A stretch of 6,012 bases of DNA from JBBQYA01 sp038209155 (GCA_038209155.1 JBBQYA010000123.1:1-6012), one strand, 5' to 3'; counted from the first letter of the stretch, positions 1-6,012 are shown. Numbers and translations are program-made. Notes: generated by a model from the sequence alone, not told the origin.

Positions 1-169
1 CTAATAATTTTTTTCGTTCATTTTCTATGTCATTATATTTGTTGGATTCAGTTTTTTTGTAAATTACATTTTCCAATAAATCATAAACAAATGGCGAATG
101 TGTTCCATGTAAAGTATTTGCTTTCAAATAATGTTGCAAAAATCGGAAAATGTAGGATAATGAAATCAT
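1..169 (-). CDS. Class I SAM-dependent methyltransferase, N-terminal part (cut by window edge)
   Basis: Reading the minus strand from an ATG at 169-167 gives 56 open codons running off the left edge. The protein starts MISLSYIFRFLQHYLKAN and then carries LHGTHSPFVYDLLENVIY at about residues 20-37. An aromatic-rich start followed by H-G-x-H-S-P-F-V-Y-D is, as I recall, the typical opening of a class I SAM-dependent methyltransferase family common in Bacteroidota. The SAM-binding Rossmann core (GxGxG-type loop) would lie further downstream, outside the window, so the enzymatic assignment rests on this N-terminal signature alone. Substrate is unknown. It is divergent from the SirB1-like gene, with 71 bases between the two start codons, so each probably has its own promoter there. 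The coding character is clear: no stop, and a coherent amphipathic/basic composition. Confidence 0.68.
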   Translation of the reverse strand, partial: MISLSYIFRFLQHYLKANTLHGTHSPFVYDLLENVIYKKTESNKYNDIENERKKLL

Positions 170-182
170 TCGTCGAAATTAA

Positions 183-214
183 TTGAATGATCTAAACTAT
201 CGCAAATGAATTTG
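183..214 (+). promoter_or_regulatory. Possible Bacteroidota-type promoter for the SirB1-like gene
   Basis: TGAATTTG at 207-214 matches the Bacteroidota -7 consensus TAnnTTTG at all but one base. TTG at 183-185 lies 21 bases upstream, about where the -33 element (TTTG/TTG) is expected. Transcription would start near 220, giving a leader of about 20 bases before the ATG at 241. Both elements are short and the region is AT-rich, so a chance match is quite possible. Confidence 0.28.
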
Positions 215-240
215 GTTTTATCATAAAAAGAAGAGAAAAA

Positions 241-1116
241 ATGAATGATGCCGAAATAAATTCTTTATTAAAACTGCTTGATGACCCAGATGAAGAGGTT
301 TTCCAGCATGTTTCTGGTAAATTATTATCTTATGGTTTTAAAGTAATCCCTGCATTAGAAATTGAATGGGAACAGTCCTTTAATGCTGTTTTGCAACAAA
401 GAATTGAAAATGTAATTCATAAAATTCAGTTTAATTCTGTAAAAAAAGAATTGGCTTCTTGGTTCAAAAACGGAGGTAATGATCTATTGCATGGTATTTT
501 AATTATCAATAAATATCAATATCCAGATTTAGATGATCAAAAATTAATGAACCAAATAGAAGCCATCAAAAGGGACGCATGGTTGCAATTAAATTATAAT
601 ATGAGCGCAATAGAGAAAGTAAAAGTTCTCAATCATGTGTTTTATAACGTTCATGGTTTCAGTGGAAACGTAAATAACCACCATGACCCACATAATTCTT
701 ATTTGAATTTGGTGCTAGAATCCAAAAAAGGTAACCAAATAACTTTGGCAATTATTTATTCTATAGTGGCTCAGAAATTAGACATTCCTATTTACGGAGT
801 GAATCTTCCACAGCATTTTATTTTAGCCTACAAAGACGAAGTTGAATACCAGGAATATACTTCTACAGAAATCAAAAATAATGGTATTTTATTTTATATT
901 AATGCTTTTAATAAAGGTTTTATTTTTAGAAAAAATGATATTGATTCTTTCTTAAAACAATTGAAGTTAATTCCACAACCCTCTTTTTATGATGCCTGTT
1001 CAAATATAGAAATCATAAAAAGAGTAATTAGAAACTTAATTAGTTCTTACGAAAAACCAGGTTATTTCGAAAAAGTAGATGAATTGAAGGAATTGTCAGA
1101 ACTTTTAGGTGATTAA
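241..1116 (+). CDS. SirB1-like transglutaminase-like superfamily protein
   Basis: This 291-residue cytoplasmic protein has no signal peptide or membrane segment. Residues 1-60 form a helical N-terminal region (LLKLLDDPDEEVF, then LLSYGFKVIPALE) typical of SirB1/YchA-like proteins. The core at about 105-230 matches the family: HDPHNSYLNLVLESKKGNQITLA (148-170), then IPIYGVNLPQHFILAY (182-197). His192 matches the conserved His. The equivalent of the transglutaminase Cys is missing: the segment after Gly164 is Asn-Gln-Ile-Thr. The usual I-D-P-F-N-G-G reads INAFNKG (220-226), so the acidic residue is Asn221. This suggests a non-catalytic fold, although SirB1-type proteins commonly lack the Cys. 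No cellular role is firmly established for the family. The start at 241 follows an A-rich stretch (AAGAGAAAAA) and keeps the whole N-terminal domain. The stop codon overlaps that of convergent prfB. Confidence 0.85.
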   Translation: MNDAEINSLLKLLDDPDEEVFQHVSGKLLSYGFKVIPALEIEWEQSFNAVLQQRIENVIHKIQFNSVKKELASWFKNGGNDLLHGILIINKYQYPDLDDQKLMNQIEAIKRDAWLQLNYNMSAIEKVKVLNHVFYNVHGFSGNVNNHHDPHNSYLNLVLESKKGNQITLAIIYSIVAQKLDIPIYGVNLPQHFILAYKDEVEYQEYTSTEIKNNGILFYINAFNKGFIFRKNDIDSFLKQLKLIPQPSFYDACSNIEIIKRVIRNLISSYEKPGYFEKVDELKELSELLGD

Positions 1117-2199
1117 TTATCACTAAACTCCATTAAATACGCTTTAATAAAATCATGCAAATCTCCATCTAAAACTGCAGCGGCATTAGAAGTTTCTGTT
1201 CCGGTTCTTAGATCTTTCACTAGTTTGTAAGGATGTAAAACGTAATTTCTAATTTGTGATCCCCATTCAATTTTCTTTTTATTTCCTTCTACTATAGCAG
1301 TTGCTTCTCGCTTTTTTCTCATTTCTATTTCGTACAACTGAGATTTCAATAGCTTAATTGCATTTTCTTTATTCTGAAGTTGAGATCTAGATTCTTGATT
1401 TTTAATAATAATTCCAGAAGGCTTATGATACAAACGAACTGCCGTTTCCACTTTATTTACATTCTGACCACCAGCTCCTCCAGATCTAAACGTATCCCAT
1501 TCTAAGTCAGCGCCTTTAACCTCGATTTCTATCGTGTCATCTATCAAAGGATATACATAAACAGATGCAAAAGAAGTATGTCTTTTGGCGTTTGCATCAA
1601 AAGGAGAAATTCTTACCAGACGATGAACTCCATTTTCTCCTTTTAAATAACCATAAGAAAAATCACCTTCCAGCTCCATTGTACAACTTTTGATTCCTGC
1701 TCCATCTCCTTCTTGCTCGTCTATAATTTTTACTTTATACCCATTTTTCTCCGCCCACATTATGTACATACGCATGAGCATAGATGCCCAATCGCAACTT
1801 TCTGTACCACCTGCACCAGCATTAATACTTAAGACTGCACTCAATTTGTCTTCGGCAGAACTAAGCATATTTTTGAATTCTAAATCTTCTATGGCTGCAA
1901 TAGTTTTATTCAATTGCTCATCCATTTCTTGCTCAGAAACTCCCTCCTCTTTATAAAAGTCAAAAAGAACCTCAGTATCTTCAATAAATACCTGAACTGC
2001 TGAATAGGCATCTGTCCAGTTTTTTCTTGATTTAATATAGGCTAATGTTTTTTCAGCTTCTTTGGGATCGTTCCAAAATTCTGGATTAATCGTTTTCTTT
2101 TGCTCTTGTTCTATTTCCGCAAGTTTAGTTTCTACGTCAAAGATGCCTCCTCAGCACCACCAAACGGTCCTTTATCTCTGCTAATTGTTCTGAATTCAT
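1113..2199 (-). CDS. prfB: Peptide chain release factor 2 (RF2), expressed by programmed +1 frameshift
   Basis: RF2 recognises UAA and UGA stop codons and triggers peptide release on the ribosome. Reading starts at ATG 2199-2197 and runs 20 codons to an in-frame TGA at 2139-2137. Skipping T2139 moves into the main frame, which is open from GAC at 2138-2136 to TAA at 1115-1113. The joined product is 361 residues, close to the 365 of E. coli RF2. In the joined protein the stop-codon-reading tripeptide SPF is at 198-200, which marks RF2 rather than RF1. GGQ, which reaches the peptidyl-transferase centre, is at 243-245 within RSGGAGGQNVNKVE. GAGGTE, SCDWASMLMRMY and the C-terminal LRTGTETSNAAAVLDG are also typical. 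A plain ORF from the Met at 1925 would lack the first 91 residues, so the gene is intact and recoded, not truncated. Expression should be self-limiting: abundant RF2 terminates at the TGA, scarce RF2 favours the shift. Confidence 0.96.
2136..2151 (-). promoter_or_regulatory. RF2 programmed +1 frameshift site
   Basis: Read on the minus strand the site is AGGAGG-CAT-CTT-TGA-C. It has a Shine-Dalgarno-like hexamer at 2151-2146, a 3-base spacer, the slippery codon CTT at 2142-2140, the in-frame stop TGA at 2139-2137 and the favourable following C at 2136. Its architecture matches the E. coli prfB site (AGGGGG-UAU-CUU-UGA-C) in element order and spacing. The tRNA-Leu on CUU slips +1 to UUU while the internal Shine-Dalgarno pairs with 16S rRNA. 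The protein on both sides of the shift (VVLRRHL, then DVETKLAEIE) aligns with RF2 without a gap. Confidence 0.96.
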
Positions 2200-2287
2200 T
2201 TAGCGAAAGTACGTATTTTAAAAACTTTGAATAATTAATTTTAAAATACCACGTTTTTTACCCATGTTTACTAAAAATACTAACACT

Positions 2288-3091
2288 ATGAAATTTATAT
2301 ATTCAATTACCCTTCTATTTATTACTTCTTTAGGATTTGCTCAAGATGTAATCTATACAAAAGATAAAACTAAAATTGAGGCAAAGATTATTGCCGTAGG
2401 TATCAATGAAATTAAATATCAAAAGTTAAACAATCTCACAGGTCCAGAATACATTGTACAAAAATCAGAAATCACTTTAATTACTTACGCAAATGGAAGT
2501 TTTGAAAATTTTGAAATTCCAGCTAACAATCAAGTGAATTATGATCCAGAATATAATAGAAATGATTTTTTAAGAAATGGCTTTGATTCTGCTTTTAATA
2601 AAAATATTTTAAGTTATCATCTAGCAGATTTATTAAACTATAATTTTACATTATCCTATGAGAGACTTTTAAATTCAGGAAAAGTTGGTTTAAAATTTCC
2701 TGTTCGGATAGGTGTAAGAGAACGATATAATGGAAGCGATCTTTCTTACAGCGGTGGAATAGATTTAAATTTTTATCCTACAGGTCAAGGAAGGTTTAAG
2801 TATTACGTAGGGCCAGCATTCGAAATAGGAAATGCTAGAAATTTCAATTATGATTTTAATTATATAGGTGTAAATCCACCACGGGTAATAAATGATTATT
2901 TATTTGTAGCAGGATATGTGAACAATGGTGCTGTATTTCAAGTAACTGAGCAATTTTCTTTGGGCACAGCTTTAGGGATTGGTTTGAGAACAAGAGATAA
3001 TAGTTATTTCAACCAAGGCCGGATAGAAAGTTATGGAAACTATCCAGAATTGAATGCACGATTTGAATTTAATTTAGGAATACGTTTTTAA
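2288..3091 (+). CDS. Predicted outer-membrane beta-barrel protein with N-terminal NNLTGPEY domain (paralogue 1)
   Basis: I recognise no named function. From the ATG at 2288 the protein is 267 residues. A signal peptide (MKFIYSITLLFITSLGFA) is probably cut after Ala18, leaving Gln19-Asp20. Residues 19-75 form a short beta-rich domain (D-V-I-Y-T-K-D-K-T, then EIKYQKLNNLTGPEYIVQKS). This resembles, from memory, a domain seen at the N terminus of many Bacteroidota secreted proteins. A variable Asn-rich linker (about 76-105) follows. The rest alternates polar and aromatic residues, as expected of a small barrel: LSYERLLNSGKVGLKFPVRIG, GGIDLNFYPTGQG, KYYVGPAFEIG, ending NLGIRF with the C-terminal Phe typical of outer-membrane barrels. 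An in-frame ATG at 2264 would add MFTKNTNT. I prefer 2288 because it aligns with the start of the downstream paralogue and leaves a standard signal peptide. The likely location is the outer membrane, with the N-terminal domain in the periplasm. Confidence 0.75.
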   Translation: MKFIYSITLLFITSLGFAQDVIYTKDKTKIEAKIIAVGINEIKYQKLNNLTGPEYIVQKSEITLITYANGSFENFEIPANNQVNYDPEYNRNDFLRNGFDSAFNKNILSYHLADLLNYNFTLSYERLLNSGKVGLKFPVRIGVRERYNGSDLSYSGGIDLNFYPTGQGRFKYYVGPAFEIGNARNFNYDFNYIGVNPPRVINDYLFVAGYVNNGAVFQVTEQFSLGTALGIGLRTRDNSYFNQGRIESYGNYPELNARFEFNLGIRF

Positions 3092-3097
3092 TCTAAA

Positions 3098-3140
3098 ATA
3101 AAACCTAAAAAGGTGTTTTAATTTTTTTATCAAAAAAATT
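3098..3140 (+). terminator. Possible weak terminator between the two paralogues
   Basis: AAAACCT at 3100-3106 can pair with AGGTGTTTT at 3111-3119 (one bulged G, AAAA loop), followed by AATTTTTTT at 3120-3128. That last tract also forms a perfect 9-base inverted repeat with AAAAAAATT at 3132-3140 around a 3-base loop. The stem holds only two strong G-C pairs, so termination may be partial, allowing read-through into the second paralogue. Such AT hairpins are common by chance in DNA of this composition. Confidence 0.35.
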
Positions 3141-3163
3141 GAATTTTTTAAAATCTACCAATT

Positions 3164-3973
3164 ATGAAATACTTATTTACACTTTCTATTTTGTTTTTTG
3201 CTTTGTTTTGCGAGGCTCAAGATATAATTGTTAAAAAAGATAAAACTATACTACAAGCAAAAGTGCTTGAAATAGGAATTATAGAAATACGATTTTTAAA
3301 CTTTAATAATCTAACTGGACCAGAATACATGATACCTAAATCTGAGGTTTCGAGTATCCAATTCTCAAACGGAACTATTGAAAGTTTTGATTTAACAAGT
3401 CAAGAAAATGGAACTGCTACTCCACTTAGAAATTTTAAAACTATGCGAGTTGTAAAAATAAAAAAAGATTATACTTCTAATATTTTATTATTTCATTTTT
3501 TGGATTTTGTGAGATCTAATTATACCTTATCTTATGAGAGAATTATTCAATCTGGTAAATTTGGAATTAAAATTCCTGTCAGAATAGGGAGTACATCAGG
3601 TGATAGACAAAGTAAAATTTTTCACAGCGGAGGGTTAGATCTTAACTATTACCCTACTGGACAAGGAAAAATTAAATACTATGTAGGCCCAGGAATTGAA
3701 ATTGGATCTGGTAGAAATTATACATACGATTTAACTGACTTTATATTTTTGGAAAGGGTGTTCAAACCTGGTAGTACTTTATTTATCTCAGGTTATTTAA
3801 ACAATGGCGCTCTTTTTCAGCTTTCCAAATCATTAACTTTTGGATCATCGTTAGGAGTTGGAATAAAAAATTATTCTAATAATGATTCAAATACTATAAA
3901 TAATAATTCCTTCCAAAATGGGAAATATTATTTAGCTCTTAAATTAGACTTCAATCTAGGTTTTAGGTTTTAA
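3164..3973 (+). CDS. Predicted outer-membrane beta-barrel protein with N-terminal NNLTGPEY domain (paralogue 2)
   Basis: This 269-residue protein is a tandem paralogue of the gene 72 bases upstream. The two align without gaps from residue 1 to about 75, with 34 identities by hand count, and again through the barrel core (119-186). The signal peptide MKYLFTLSILFFALFCEA is probably cut after Ala18, leaving Gln-Asp. Cys16 does not sit in a good lipobox, so a lipoprotein is unlikely. The N-terminal domain carries KDKT and FNNLTGPEYMIPKSE. The barrel carries NYTLSYERIIQSGKFGIKIP, HSGGLDLNYYPTGQGKI and KYYVGPGIEIGSGRNY, and ends NLGFRF. The differences cluster in the linker (76-105), a stretch near 190-206 and an Asn/Ser-rich stretch near 236-252 (NYSNNDSNTINNNS), which are good candidates for linker and surface loops. 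It may be co-transcribed with the first copy. Function is unknown; transport, adhesion or an envelope structural role are all possible. Confidence 0.76.
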   Translation: MKYLFTLSILFFALFCEAQDIIVKKDKTILQAKVLEIGIIEIRFLNFNNLTGPEYMIPKSEVSSIQFSNGTIESFDLTSQENGTATPLRNFKTMRVVKIKKDYTSNILLFHFLDFVRSNYTLSYERIIQSGKFGIKIPVRIGSTSGDRQSKIFHSGGLDLNYYPTGQGKIKYYVGPGIEIGSGRNYTYDLTDFIFLERVFKPGSTLFISGYLNNGALFQLSKSLTFGSSLGVGIKNYSNNDSNTINNNSFQNGKYYLALKLDFNLGFRF

Positions 3974-4175
3974 AAATTAGGCTAAAAAAAACAGCTCCTT
4001 ATTTTTTCTATTTTACCTAAATTATTGACCGCGTTTTTTTGAAAAAAACATTTATTTTTTTTACAAAATGGCAAAAAAAAAATCAATCAGAAATATAATA
4101 TTTCATCAAAATAAAAATTTGTTTTTTAGTATGTTTTAAATGCTTAATATGTTCTCATTGTCAAATGAATTAAAT

Positions 4176-4192
4176 ATTTTGATATTCAAAAT
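4176..4192. repeat. 17-base inverted repeat upstream of the ketosynthase gene
   Basis: ATTTTGA-TAT-TCAAAAT has perfect 7-base arms around a 3-base centre, about 53 bases upstream of the promoter candidate's first element. The size and symmetry suit a dimeric repressor or activator site. AT content makes a chance origin plausible, and no second copy is visible in the window. Confidence 0.3.
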
Positions 4193-4244
4193 CAAATTGT
4201 GTTTTTAAATGTTCTTATTAAATTATTTGTTTCAACTGCAAAAG

Positions 4245-4276
4245 TTTAGTTTAAACATAAAATTTTCTTATTTTTG
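4245..4276 (+). promoter_or_regulatory. Bacteroidota-type promoter for the FabH-like gene
   Basis: TATTTTTG at 4269-4276 is a full match to the Bacteroidota -7 consensus TAnnTTTG. TTTA at 4245-4248 lies 20 bases upstream, where the -33 TTTG is expected, with three of four bases matching. Transcription would begin near 4282, giving a leader of roughly 35 bases to the ATG at 4316. The leader has no Shine-Dalgarno; the start context is TTTAAATGG, A-rich as is normal in this phylum. Confidence 0.58.
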
Positions 4277-4315
4277 TACCGAAAACCAAATCGGTCTATA
4301 ATTAAAAACATTTAA

Positions 4316-5389
4316 ATGGCTATCTATTCTCGAATTTCTGCAAGCGGTTGCTGCATCCCTACCAAAGTTATTCCTAATTCTTTTTTTAACGAACATTTAT
4401 TTTTTGAAATAGATGGATCTCTTATTCAGAAAGCGAATGTAGATGTAATAGAAAAGTTTAGAGAAATTACTTCCATTACCGAAAGGCGATACGCAGAAGA
4501 TGACCAATTGGCTTCTGATTTGGCAGTAATTACAGCAAAAAACACCTTCGAAAGTTCGAACTTTGATCCTGAATTATTAGATTACATCATTGTTGCTCAT
4601 AATTTTGGCGATGTCATTCATCAATCCAATCGAGTAGATATAGTACCTTCATTAGCTTCCAGAGTAAAACAAAAATTAGGAATTCGCAATAGCGATTGTA
4701 TAGCTTATGATTTGCCATTTGGTTGCCCGGGATGGTTGCAAGGCGTTATTCAAGCAGATTATTATATAAAATCTGGAGACGCAAAACATGTTATGATTAT
4801 TGGTACAGAAACTCTTTCAAGAATTGTAGATCCTCATGATCGAGATAGTATGATCTATGCAGATGGAGCTGGGGCAGTGATTATGAGTGCTGTGGAAAGT
4901 GAAAAGAAAACTGGAATTCTTGCTCATAAAACCAGAACAGATGCGGTAGACCAAGCTTTTCTTTTGAAAATGCAATGTTCCAGCAATAGAGATTTTAATC
5001 AAAATGACCTTTACTTAAAAATGAATGGTCGTAAATTATATGAATATGCGCTTACCAATGTTCCAATTGTGGTAACCCAAAGTTTAGAAAAAGCAGGAGT
5101 TACATTAGCAGATGTTAAAATGGTTTTAATTCACCAAGCAAATGCTAAAATGGATGAAGCCATTTTAAAAAGAATATTTCAATTGAATGGAATGTCTGGC
5201 GATGTACATAAAATAATGCCGATGACGATTGAAAAATTAGGAAATTCTTCTGTAGCAACTATTCCTACATTGTTGGATAAAATATTGAAAAAACAAATGC
5301 CAGATTTTGAAGTGGAAACTGGAGATCTAATTGTTTTTGCTTCTGTAGGTGCAGGAATGAATATTAATTCTGTAGTGTATAGATTTTAA
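4316..5389 (+). CDS. FabH-family ketosynthase (3-oxoacyl-ACP synthase III-like)
   Basis: This thiolase-fold condensing enzyme should use an active-site Cys to take an acyl group and extend it by decarboxylative Claisen condensation. The complete KAS III triad is visible: Cys137 in DLPFGCPGWLQG, His273 in LIHQANAKM, and Asn310 in KLGNSSVATIP. ITERRYAEDD (54-63), YADGAGAVIM (181-190) and the C-terminal FASVGAGMNINSVVYRF match other conserved blocks. At 357 residues it is longer than housekeeping FabH (about 320). Its nucleophile loop is CPGW where FabH usually has C-A-G-F, and HNFGD stands at 95-99. This points to a divergent subgroup whose acyl or ACP substrate may differ, possibly branched-chain fatty acid priming, or a specialised lipid or polyketide step as in DarB-type enzymes. 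It stands alone, with its own promoter candidate, not next to plsX or rpmF. I am sure of the superfamily, not of the substrate. Confidence 0.88.
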   Translation: MAIYSRISASGCCIPTKVIPNSFFNEHLFFEIDGSLIQKANVDVIEKFREITSITERRYAEDDQLASDLAVITAKNTFESSNFDPELLDYIIVAHNFGDVIHQSNRVDIVPSLASRVKQKLGIRNSDCIAYDLPFGCPGWLQGVIQADYYIKSGDAKHVMIIGTETLSRIVDPHDRDSMIYADGAGAVIMSAVESEKKTGILAHKTRTDAVDQAFLLKMQCSSNRDFNQNDLYLKMNGRKLYEYALTNVPIVVTQSLEKAGVTLADVKMVLIHQANAKMDEAILKRIFQLNGMSGDVHKIMPMTIEKLGNSSVATIPTLLDKILKKQMPDFEVETGDLIVFASVGAGMNINSVVYRF

Positions 5390-5408
5390 ATAGAAAAGGC
5401 GAAATTTC

Positions 5409-5774
5409 TTATTTCCTCGGAAAAAAAGCATCAATAATATGCTTCAATTGATGTTTTCCATCTCTAGTAAAAACTATTGCAATAATATCAAAACGAATTT
5501 CTCCTTCAAAATTAATTTTATCGAAATATTCATTGGCTACTTTTGCCATTTGCTTTTGCTTTTCGGGCACAACAAATGTTTCTGGAAAACCAAAATTTGT
5601 ACTCGATCTTGATTTAACTTCCACAAAAATCAATTCATTTTTATGCATTGCTATTATATCTACTTCTGCATTTTTATAGACATAATTTTGATCCAAAATA
5701 TCATAACCCAAATCTTCTAAATAGAGCACAGAAAGTTCCTCACCTGTTTTACCTAAGTCATTGTGTGTTGCCAT
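5409..5774 (-). CDS. yraN: YraN family protein (UPF0102), nuclease-fold
   Basis: This is a 121-residue cytoplasmic protein of the UPF0102/YraN family, whose fold belongs to the PD-(D/E)XK endonuclease-like group. The family is usually about 115-130 residues, so it is full length. LGKTGEELSVLYLEDLGYDIL (7-27) is the conserved N-terminal helix region with Glu12. NAEVDIIA (35-42) provides Glu37 and Asp39, and IFVEVKSRSS (49-58) provides the E-V-K signature with Glu52 and Lys54. RFDIIAI (94-100) is the conserved late strand. All presumed metal-binding and catalytic positions are present, so nuclease activity is possible, though the biological role remains poorly defined. The ATG at 5774 is the only suitable start before the conserved region. 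The gene is convergent with the ketosynthase (19 bases between stop codons) and lies 95 bases downstream of the diadenylate cyclase on the same strand. Confidence 0.95.
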   Translation of the reverse strand: MATHNDLGKTGEELSVLYLEDLGYDILDQNYVYKNAEVDIIAMHKNELIFVEVKSRSSTNFGFPETFVVPEKQKQMAKVANEYFDKINFEGEIRFDIIAIVFTRDGKHQLKHIIDAFFPRK

Positions 5775-5869
5775 GAAGTATTGTTTAATTGATAGATTAA
5801 AAACTAATAATTAATTATCTAAACTAAAATTAAGATAAAGATTTGAGAAGTACAGATTTCCGTTCTTTA

Positions 5870-6012
5870 TCAATTCATCGAATTTCTCACCAATAACTTT
5901 TCTAATTCAGGAATAGTAATATCATACCTTACTTTTCCTCGAGATGCAAAAGAAATTGTTCCGGTTTCTTCCGAAACTACTACTGCCACCGAATCACTTT
6001 GTTCGGAAATTC
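5870..6012 (-). CDS. cdaA: Diadenylate cyclase CdaA, C-terminal end (cut by window edge)
   Basis: The minus strand is open from the right edge (two bases into a codon) to TGA at 5872-5870, giving the last 46 residues of a protein. They begin ISEQSDSVAVVVSEETGTIS and continue FASRGKVRYDITIPELEKLL. The S-E-x-S/T-D-x-x-x-x-V-V-S-E-E-T-G-x-I-S block is the highly conserved C-terminal signature of the DAC (DisA_N) domain that makes the second messenger c-di-AMP from two ATP. A domain ending so close to the protein end fits CdaA, which has N-terminal membrane helices and a C-terminal DAC domain, rather than DisA, where the DAC domain is N-terminal. The DGA and RHR catalytic motifs and the membrane part lie beyond the window. 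Confidence 0.86.
   Translation of the reverse strand, partial: ISEQSDSVAVVVSEETGTISFASRGKVRYDITIPELEKLLVRNSMN

Larger units (their letters stand above)
3974..4315. other. 342-base AT-rich intergenic region
   Basis: No convincing gene is present on either strand. It contains homopolymeric A and T runs and a small AT palindrome at 4033-4049 (GTTTTTTT-G-AAAAAAAC), which may act as a weak end signal for the upstream gene. It also has a 17-base dyad at 4176-4192 and a promoter candidate at 4245-4276. A 23-codon ORF at 4068-4139 is too short and too A/T-driven to support. Confidence 0.7.

Noticed and set aside
1113..1925. prfB as a truncated gene starting at the Met at 1925
   Set aside because: The reading frame continues open upstream to 2138 with clear RF2 sequence, and a canonical frameshift site joins it to the ATG at 2199.
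1690..1956. 88-residue plus-strand ORF
   Set aside because: It lies wholly opposite prfB, is rich in Ser/Ile/Pro from antisense reading, and has no recognisable domain.
2204..2211. TACTTTCG (minus strand) as a prfB -7 promoter element
   Set aside because: It matches TAnnTTTG with one mismatch, but no -33 element is found at the right spacing, so it was not listed.
2264..2287. Upstream ATG extending paralogue 1 by eight residues
   Set aside because: It would put a polar MFTKNTNT before the signal peptide; the start at 2288 matches the paralogue. It cannot be fully excluded.
4068..4139. 23-codon ORF starting MAKKKSIRN
   Set aside because: It is very short, sits in homopolymeric AT sequence, and has no promoter or conserved feature to support it.
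4817..5002. 61-residue minus-strand ORF
   Set aside because: It is antisense to the conserved ketosynthase core; its composition is that of a shadow frame.
5807..5818. Perfect 12-base palindrome ATAATTAATTAT
   Set aside because: Pure A/T palindromes of this length are expected by chance in such AT-rich intergenic DNA.

Overview
The window is AT-rich DNA that looks like a chromosomal stretch of a Bacteroidota bacterium, most likely Flavobacteriia-like. Four things point there. Starts are preceded by A-rich sequence with no Shine-Dalgarno motif. One promoter matches the Bacteroidota TAnnTTTG type. Secreted proteins have Ala-Gln-Asp signal-peptide junctions. The protein families (HSPF-type methyltransferase, SirB1-like protein, long FabH-like ketosynthase, YraN, CdaA) also fit. 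No mobile element, CRISPR array, tRNA or rRNA is visible.

Layout, left to right. At 1-169 (minus) is the N-terminal part of a class I SAM-dependent methyltransferase, cut by the window edge. Divergent from it, a SirB1/transglutaminase-like protein runs 241-1116 (plus). It meets prfB (release factor 2) tail to tail, with a 4-base overlap in which one TTAA supplies both stop codons. prfB runs 2199-1113 (minus). It is a complete gene only if read through a programmed +1 frameshift at an in-frame TGA near 2137-2139; the slip site and its upstream AGGAGG stimulator are both intact. Next come two adjacent paralogues on the plus strand (2288-3091 and 3164-3973). Each is a predicted secreted or outer-membrane protein with a signal peptide, a short N-terminal beta-rich domain carrying NNLTGPEY, and a probable C-terminal beta-barrel ending in Phe. 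A 342-base AT-rich gap follows, with a good promoter candidate. Then come a 357-residue FabH-family ketosynthase (4316-5389, plus) and, convergent with it, yraN (5774-5409, minus). Upstream of yraN on the same strand is the C-terminal end of a diadenylate cyclase (6012-5870), cut by the right edge.

The genes do not form one pathway. They are housekeeping functions (translation termination, c-di-AMP synthesis, acyl condensation, a nuclease-fold protein) placed around one lineage-specific tandem duplication. The paralogue pair is the least explained part of the window. The prfB recoding site is the clearest regulatory feature. I see no convincing new multi-gene system.
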